From Megamonas hypermegale (GTDB lineage: Bacteria; Bacillota; Negativicutes; Selenomonadales; Selenomonadaceae): 19,382 nt of DNA. Each line of letters begins with the position of its first letter. Position 1 is the stretch's first letter. A program made the position numbers and the translations under genes. Shown here piece after piece: positions 15,251 through 19,382 of this stretch. The stretch spans positions 81,811 through 101,192 of the forward strand of contig DCFC01000040.1 of NCBI GenBank assembly GCA_002314325.1, given 5' to 3'. The notes under the pieces are model-generated. The model saw nothing but the letters and a program-made list of their open reading frames with translations. It had not been told where the DNA came from and did no database searches.

Positions 15251-16597
15251 TTATAATTTGTGATTTAGTTTAAAGAACCAGATTTGATTTTCCCGTTCCG
15301 TAGGTGAATTCTGTTTCAAGCCGATATTGACTTTATGCACGGCGGTATCATCTTTATAGGTGAACTGGTGCGTATCGGCATTATAGGTGTAATCTTCTAT
15401 CTGAGCATCTTTTACCTGCGGGTCGTCTACTTTTACGGCAATGCCGAAATCATTGTCGTTAACGACGGCAATCGTCTGTCTGTCCGGCAATACGGTCAAG
15501 CCTTCGGCTTTTTCAATATTCCAGCCGTAATCGCGCAGATTTAAAACGAGCTCTTTTTTCACAGGAGTGATTGAATTATCCAGTTTGCCGAATTCTAAAT
15601 CACCATTGTTAGAAATTGGTGTAGCATTGTTTAAATCTATTTTATAAATGAGATTTTGCATGGCACCGTTTTGTTTGCCCTGCTCAATCACGAGAAATTG
15701 GTTATTACCGATAGAAGTTATATCGCCCAGTTTGGCGGCGGAAAAGTTTTTGTAACCGGTATCGACAGGATAAGCGTACATTGTTACTGCTTTCGTGTTC
15801 GGATTTAATTTAATAATGCGCGTGTATTTTGCCGTTTTTTCCGTTTTGCCGTCTACATCAAGCGGGCTTTGTACAAACGTTACGATATTGCCGTCATCGT
15901 CAATGGTTATGCCTTCAAAACCGCGGTTCGGCACTCTATCGGCGATAATCTGCGGCAATCCTATGCCCGGACCGTATTTTTCCAGAATATTGCCATTGGC
16001 ATCGACTTTCACGATAAACGGCCCGTATTCATCACAAAGCCAGAAATTGCCGTCTTTATCACGGGCAATGCCTTCAGTATCAAGACCGTTTACATCCGTG
16101 CCTAAATTCTGCATATTGAAATTAAGCGCGATTTCTCCTGTAGAACCGATTTTGCCAGTTGGTATTACTTTGCCGCTGATTAGCTGATTATTTTTTAGAG
16201 GAATGGATTTAATTATTCGGGCAGAATTTTTGTCGACTTTTAAGATACCGATACTTGGCGTAAAATCAGGAACAGGAAAAAATTTGCCCGGTATTTTCTG
16301 ACCGTTTTGTATATACGTAGGAATATCGGCATTCGGTCCCCGGTCTGTTATACAGTAAAATTCCAGGCTGCCATCCGAATTGAAGTTTTTAAAAACAATG
16401 CCGGAACCGTAACCGGGATTTATGCCGTTTTTAAATTCAGGTTCAGTACCATTATATTTTAAGTGGTAATTATCAGTATTAACGATGTATTTGTGCACGG
16501 CAGCTTCCTGAGCTTGAATTGCAGATATATCATTCATATAGAAGACACTGCTTAAAAGGCAGCTGCATAATAATAATTTTTTTACTTTTCTGTTCAT
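15251..16597 (-). CDS. Secreted phytase-like / esterase-like beta-propeller protein (PF13449 type)
   Basis: This 448-residue exported protein has a basic start (MNRKVKK), a hydrophobic core (8-20) and a likely signal peptidase I site after A29 (AIQA/QE). CSC within the hydrophobic core does not make a normal lipobox. The rest matches the 'esterase-like activity of phytase' family: ITDRGPNAD (83-91), DTEG (173-176), the strand FWLCDEYGP (185-193) and RGFEGI (225-230). These acidic loops probably bind metal on a propeller. Members were named from phytase and esterase reports; the substrate here is unknown, with a phosphate ester the best guess. AGGAG lies 10 bases before the ATG. It is monocistronic, closed by the bidirectional hairpin. 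Confidence 0.85.
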   Translation of the reverse strand: MNRKVKKLLLCSCLLSSVFYMNDISAIQAQEAAVHKYIVNTDNYHLKYNGTEPEFKNGINPGYGSGIVFKNFNSDGSLEFYCITDRGPNADIPTYIQNGQKIPGKFFPVPDFTPSIGILKVDKNSARIIKSIPLKNNQLISGKVIPTGKIGSTGEIALNFNMQNLGTDVNGLDTEGIARDKDGNFWLCDEYGPFIVKVDANGNILEKYGPGIGLPQIIADRVPNRGFEGITIDDDGNIVTFVQSPLDVDGKTEKTAKYTRIIKLNPNTKAVTMYAYPVDTGYKNFSAAKLGDITSIGNNQFLVIEQGKQNGAMQNLIYKIDLNNATPISNNGDLEFGKLDNSITPVKKELVLNLRDYGWNIEKAEGLTVLPDRQTIAVVNDNDFGIAVKVDDPQVKDAQIEDYTYNADTHQFTYKDDTAVHKVNIGLKQNSPTERENQIWFFKLNHKL

Positions 16598-16714
16598 AAT
16601 ACAAATACTCCTAAATGTTTTTTTAAATTATATACTTTATAAGTAAAATAGGATTTAAATTCATGTAAAATGCCTGTAAAAATAATTGTCTGTGGTATTT
16701 TATTACAAAGACAT

Positions 16715-16753
16715 AAAAAGGCTGTCGTATAATTTATTAAAGACAACCTTTTT
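16715..16753 (-). terminator. Terminator of the DUF3592 gene
   Basis: AAAAAGGCTGTC (16715-16726) pairs with GACAACCTTTTT (16742-16753) with one mismatch and a 15-base AT-rich loop. On the minus strand it starts 4 bases after the stop codon of the DUF3592 gene and ends in a T-run. Confidence 0.75.
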
Positions 16754-16757
16754 GTTT

Positions 16758-17411
16758 TTATAATTTTTTATTGGAAAAAGTTGGTTTATTTCGTTGTTTC
16801 AGATAAAAATCTAAAAGAATACAGAAAATGCCCATCGCGCCGAAAACTACGCATATCAAAACGAGTACAGGGTCTTCAAAAAGATTTTCTTGTATATCGA
16901 TAGGATTTTCCGGATTGATGTATATACCTAGATGATTACCTATTCTGGAATAATTATTGGACGTTCCAGTCGGAATATTTTTATAGATATGTCCCTGATA
17001 TTCGTACGTTACGTAGATGAAGTTCATATTTTCAGGCGGTTTATCATCTTTATCTATGGGTTTGGGGTCATTGTCAGGTATAAGCTGGGTTATCGTAGCA
17101 GTCTGTTTTACATAAAAGCAATTATAATAAATACCGGGAGTTATAAAAATAAGGATTAATAAAATGTAGCCGTAACCTAAAATGAAGGGACCGGGGCAAC
17201 GGTCAAACGGTAAAAAACTTTTAACGGCACCGAGCAGAGATTTATTGTTTGCATTGGAGGAGATGCCGTCTGTTTTTTCTATAGGGTTGTTTCGGATATA
17301 TTTTTGTCTATTACGGTTTATTCTTCTGAATATAAATTTTATTAAAATGGCTGAACTGATTATAGCTGAAAGAAAAACAAATATAATAAACATCATTAAA
17401 TTATCATCCAT
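16758..17411 (-). CDS. DUF3592 domain membrane protein
   Basis: This 217-residue protein has three predicted membrane helices: about 6-28, 76-98 and 181-203. Between helices two and three is an extracytoplasmic-sized loop with the DUF3592 pattern: ATITQL, then VTYEYQGHIYKN (134-145) and LGIYINPENPIDI (161-173). The domain resembles a small beta-barrel insert between two helices; its function is not known. Helix 1 and the basic linker (29-70) are an N-terminal addition to the core domain. GGAAG precedes the ATG. The gene is single, ended by its own terminator, between the phytase-like gene and the oxidoreductase gene. Confidence 0.8.
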   Translation of the reverse strand: MDDNLMMFIIFVFLSAIISSAILIKFIFRRINRNRQKYIRNNPIEKTDGISSNANNKSLLGAVKSFLPFDRCPGPFILGYGYILLILIFITPGIYYNCFYVKQTATITQLIPDNDPKPIDKDDKPPENMNFIYVTYEYQGHIYKNIPTGTSNNYSRIGNHLGIYINPENPIDIQENLFEDPVLVLICVVFGAMGIFCILLDFYLKQRNKPTFSNKKL

Positions 17412-17510
17412 ATTCTTTCACTTCCTTTTTAGCAGTTATTTATTTAATTATATATTTTTTCGGTAAAAATATGATTAAATTTTTGTAAAATTAAAAGATT
17501 TTATAAAAAT

Positions 17511-17553
17511 AAAAGACAATGCTTATACTTTGTTATAATAAGCATTGTCTTTT
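17511..17553 (-). terminator. Terminator of the oxidoreductase gene
   Basis: AAAAGACAATGCTTAT (17511-17526) pairs perfectly over 16 bases with ATAAGCATTGTCTTTT (17538-17553); the loop is 11 bases. On the minus strand it begins 6 bases after the oxidoreductase stop and is followed by ATTTTTAT. Confidence 0.87.
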
Positions 17554-17559
17554 GCAAAT

Positions 17560-18420
17560 TTATTTTAAAACTTTATATACGGCGCAGCAGTCTTCTTTGC
17601 CGTAGCCTTCTTCTTTAGCCTGTTTGTAAAAATCACGGGCTTTTTCAGTAAATTGTGCCGTATAGTTCATTTTTTTCGCCATATCACAGCCTAATGTCAA
17701 ATCTTTTAGGGTTAAATCCACCGCGAAACGGTTGGCAAAATCATTTTCGGCAATCATCGGGCCGCGGCGGTGCAGCTGATTGGAGTCGCCGCCGGTCATG
17801 GCGAGCAGCTCCAAAAACTGGTTTGTATCGATGCCGGAGCGCTGCGCCAGATGAATTCCTTCGGCTAAGACGGCCAGATTGGTCATGCCGACCATATTGC
17901 TGATAATCTTGAAAGCGTAAGCCTGTTTTACGCCGCCGAGATAGTGGACGGGCGAACCGATGATATCCAGAATATCTTTGCACCTGTCGAAAGTCGCTTT
18001 GTCGCCGCCGGCGAAAATCGGTTCCTGCGCCAGTTCCGCCTGCGCCGGACCGAGCCCCAGTGTGCAGCCGAGATAATGAATGTTTTTCTGTGCGGCGTAC
18101 GCTTCGATTTCTCCGGCCGTATGCGGGTCGATAGTGCTTGTGTCGATATACACGGAATGCGGCTTCATATGATTTAACAGCCCGCCGTCTTCCATCATCA
18201 CAGATTTGACCGTTTGCGGCAGCGGCAGGCAGGTGAAAACGATGTCGCAGTCAGCCAAATCCCTGACGGAAGATACGAGCTTTCCCGTGGTTCCGGCACT
18301 GAGCGTTTTTTCAATATGTTCTTTATTGCGGGCAAAGAAAAGAACTTCTCTGCCGGCGCGGATAAGGTTGCGTGCCAGCGGTCCGCCCATAAGGCCGATA
18401 CCGATAAAACCAATTTTCAT
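17560..18420 (-). CDS. NAD(P)-dependent beta-hydroxyacid dehydrogenase family oxidoreductase
   Basis: This 286-residue protein of the 3-hydroxyisobutyrate / tartronate semialdehyde / 6-phosphogluconate dehydrogenase-like group is predicted to oxidise a beta-hydroxyacid or reduce its semialdehyde. The Rossmann loop is GFIGIGLMGGPLARNL (4-19). The catalytic lysine is K171 in AFKIISNMVG, with N175 one turn later, as in the family. The substrate-binding motif, normally DAPVSGG, reads GCTLGLGPAQAE (118-129), so the usual Ser-Gly-Gly is not kept and the substrate may differ. No Arg replaces the acidic residue after strand two in an obvious way, so NAD versus NADP is open. GAGG lies 8 bases before the ATG. 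It is divergent from the helical-repeat gene. Confidence 0.88.
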   Translation of the reverse strand: MKIGFIGIGLMGGPLARNLIRAGREVLFFARNKEHIEKTLSAGTTGKLVSSVRDLADCDIVFTCLPLPQTVKSVMMEDGGLLNHMKPHSVYIDTSTIDPHTAGEIEAYAAQKNIHYLGCTLGLGPAQAELAQEPIFAGGDKATFDRCKDILDIIGSPVHYLGGVKQAYAFKIISNMVGMTNLAVLAEGIHLAQRSGIDTNQFLELLAMTGGDSNQLHRRGPMIAENDFANRFAVDLTLKDLTLGCDMAKKMNYTAQFTEKARDFYKQAKEEGYGKEDCCAVYKVLK

Positions 18421-18455
18421 AATAATAACCTCACTTTTTATGATAGTTTGTGATA

Positions 18456-18474
18456 GAATATATTAGATATATTC
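18456..18474. promoter_or_regulatory. Palindrome in the divergent oxidoreductase/helical-repeat intergenic region
   Basis: GAATATATTAGATATATTC has perfect 8-base arms (GAATATAT/ATATATTC) around TAG. It lies 36 bases before the oxidoreductase start and 86 bases before the plus-strand gene, a place where an operator would affect both. Its AT content raises the chance of coincidence. Confidence 0.35.
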
Positions 18475-18559
18475 AGCAGACGATATTCTGATTTCATTTT
18501 AGCATGTCGCTGTTGATTAGTGAATAATGGATTAGTTTAAACAAGTTGGAGGTTTTGTA

Positions 18560-19264
18560 ATGAACAGTCATGATTTTCATGAACTTACCCATTATGTAAT
18601 GGACTCACCGGCGCATCCGCCTGCAAGTCTGTTCGCCGGCGGTTTCGATGACTGGCGGAGCAGAGCGCGTCTGGCGCACTTTCTGGCAATGCCGGAGCTG
18701 AAAAAGAAAGATGAAGCGATAGAACTGTTTCGCTCCGTAGTGGAAGCGGAAATCGACGAGGACAATCCTGAGCTCGTGGAAGAAAAAGTATACGCACTGC
18801 AAAGACTGTCTTCCTGCCTGCGCGAAGAAAAAAAATACGCCGACGCGCTTCACTATATTAATCTGGCGGTGGAGCTTGTAGAGTCAACCGATTATATGTA
18901 TAAATACATTCTGCGCGGCGAAATCTGGGCTGACCGTTGGAACGTGTTGCACGATATGGGCGATATTGAAACAGCCGAAAACGAAATCGATGAAAAAATA
19001 CAGGCATACGGCAATCTGCCAGTAAAGCATATAAGCTATCTGTATTACGGCTACCGCTTCAAAGCGCAGCTCATGGCGACGGGAATGATGAAGGAAGAGG
19101 CTCTTTCCTATATGCGCAAGGCTCTTTCGTACATGGACATTCCGGAGCAGTACACGCATGGCCTTGAAATAGCATTTTCCGCCAAACATGATAATATTGC
19201 ATGGATTTTAAACACAATCGACCATGCTTGTCCTTCGCCGGAAAAAATTCATTGGGATATTTAA
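18560..19264 (+). CDS. Tetratricopeptide-like helical repeat protein
   Basis: This 234-residue soluble protein has no signal peptide or membrane helix. The central part looks like paired helices of the TPR kind: KKDEAIELFRSVVEAEID (49-66), VEEKVYALQRLSSCLREEKKYADALHYINLAVELV (73-107 in two helices) and a later KEEALSYMRKALSYMD, with small residues at the usual Ala/Gly positions. The function is unknown; such proteins bind partners. TTGGAGG sits 8 bases before the ATG. It is transcribed away from the oxidoreductase and has its own terminator, so there is no operon partner. Confidence 0.75.
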   Translation: MNSHDFHELTHYVMDSPAHPPASLFAGGFDDWRSRARLAHFLAMPELKKKDEAIELFRSVVEAEIDEDNPELVEEKVYALQRLSSCLREEKKYADALHYINLAVELVESTDYMYKYILRGEIWADRWNVLHDMGDIETAENEIDEKIQAYGNLPVKHISYLYYGYRFKAQLMATGMMKEEALSYMRKALSYMDIPEQYTHGLEIAFSAKHDNIAWILNTIDHACPSPEKIHWDI

Positions 19265-19272
19265 TTAGTTAC

Positions 19273-19325
19273 ACAAAAGACATATCTGGCAATGCTCGAA
19301 ACGCTTCTATATGTCTTTTTTGTAT
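19273..19325 (+). terminator. Terminator after the helical-repeat gene
   Basis: AAAAGACATAT (19275-19285) pairs perfectly with ATATGTCTTTT (19309-19319), and the flanking AC/GT bases continue the stem. The loop is 23 bases and a T-run follows (TTTTTTGT). Confidence 0.75.
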
Positions 19326-19331
19326 GTAAAT

Positions 19332-19382
19332 ACCTATTATGCCAGTAAAACATTGAGCCTGTAGCCAGCAGTATAATAGTTT
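19332..19382 (+). repeat. Dispersed intergenic repeat, copy B (cut by window end)
   Basis: The reverse complement of this stretch matches 11803-11853 at 42 of 51 positions, with no gaps. All nine differences are transitions. The conserved blocks are AAACTATTATACT, CTGGCTA and GCTCAATGTTTT. It follows the terminator of the helical-repeat gene and continues beyond the window. Confidence 0.7.

Noticed and set aside
18513..18541. TTGATT-17-TTTAAA promoter for the helical-repeat gene
   Set aside because: Transcription would start at the ribosome site itself, leaving almost no leader.

Overview
This window looks like a chromosomal segment of an anaerobic, gut- or rumen-type Negativicutes bacterium, possibly a Selenomonadaceae relative. 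The main reason is the GH43 enzyme: its length, its opening motif and its catalytic residue numbering (D14, D127, E186) match what I recall of the Selenomonas ruminantium beta-xylosidase. Strong AGGAGG-type ribosome sites, hairpin terminators and moderate, uneven base composition fit. The genus is an inference; no rRNA or tRNA gene is present to confirm it.

Positions 1 to about 9970 hold a pentose and xylo-oligosaccharide utilisation locus. On the minus strand run xylulokinase, a sugar-porter MFS transporter, a GPH-type glycoside symporter and a cytoplasmic GH43 beta-xylosidase. A LacI-family regulator and a tightly coupled DUF4867 protein follow from their own promoter. Divergent from xylulokinase, on the plus strand, is a fucose-isomerase-fold protein. 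Both divergent promoters have good -35/-10 boxes with 17-base spacers. Each carries a nearly identical palindrome (TTGTGCYYRRGCACAA type) just downstream of the -10, so one regulator probably controls both directions. No classical xylose isomerase is visible, which makes the fucose-isomerase-like protein the natural candidate for feeding xylulose to the kinase.

Positions 9970 to 12840 hold a cytidylate-kinase-like gene and a minus-strand cobalamin pair (cbiB, then cobO). Between the convergent kinase and cobO ends lies an unusual non-coding stretch of about 540 bases packed with hairpins. Most of it is a 441-base element with imperfect terminal inverted repeats and a possible pseudoknot. It is the most unusual non-coding feature here.

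Positions 12840 to 19382 hold a mix of genes: a class 3 (ReAV-type) L-asparaginase, a protein joining a transposase-like helix-turn-helix to four AT-hooks, a secreted phytase/esterase-like protein, a DUF3592 membrane protein, a beta-hydroxyacid-dehydrogenase-like oxidoreductase and a helical-repeat protein. Most are separated by strong, often bidirectional, hairpin terminators.

A short dispersed repeat of about 50 to 70 bases occurs next to cbiB and at the right edge, with a degenerate relative inside the xylose operon and perhaps fragments at the left edge.
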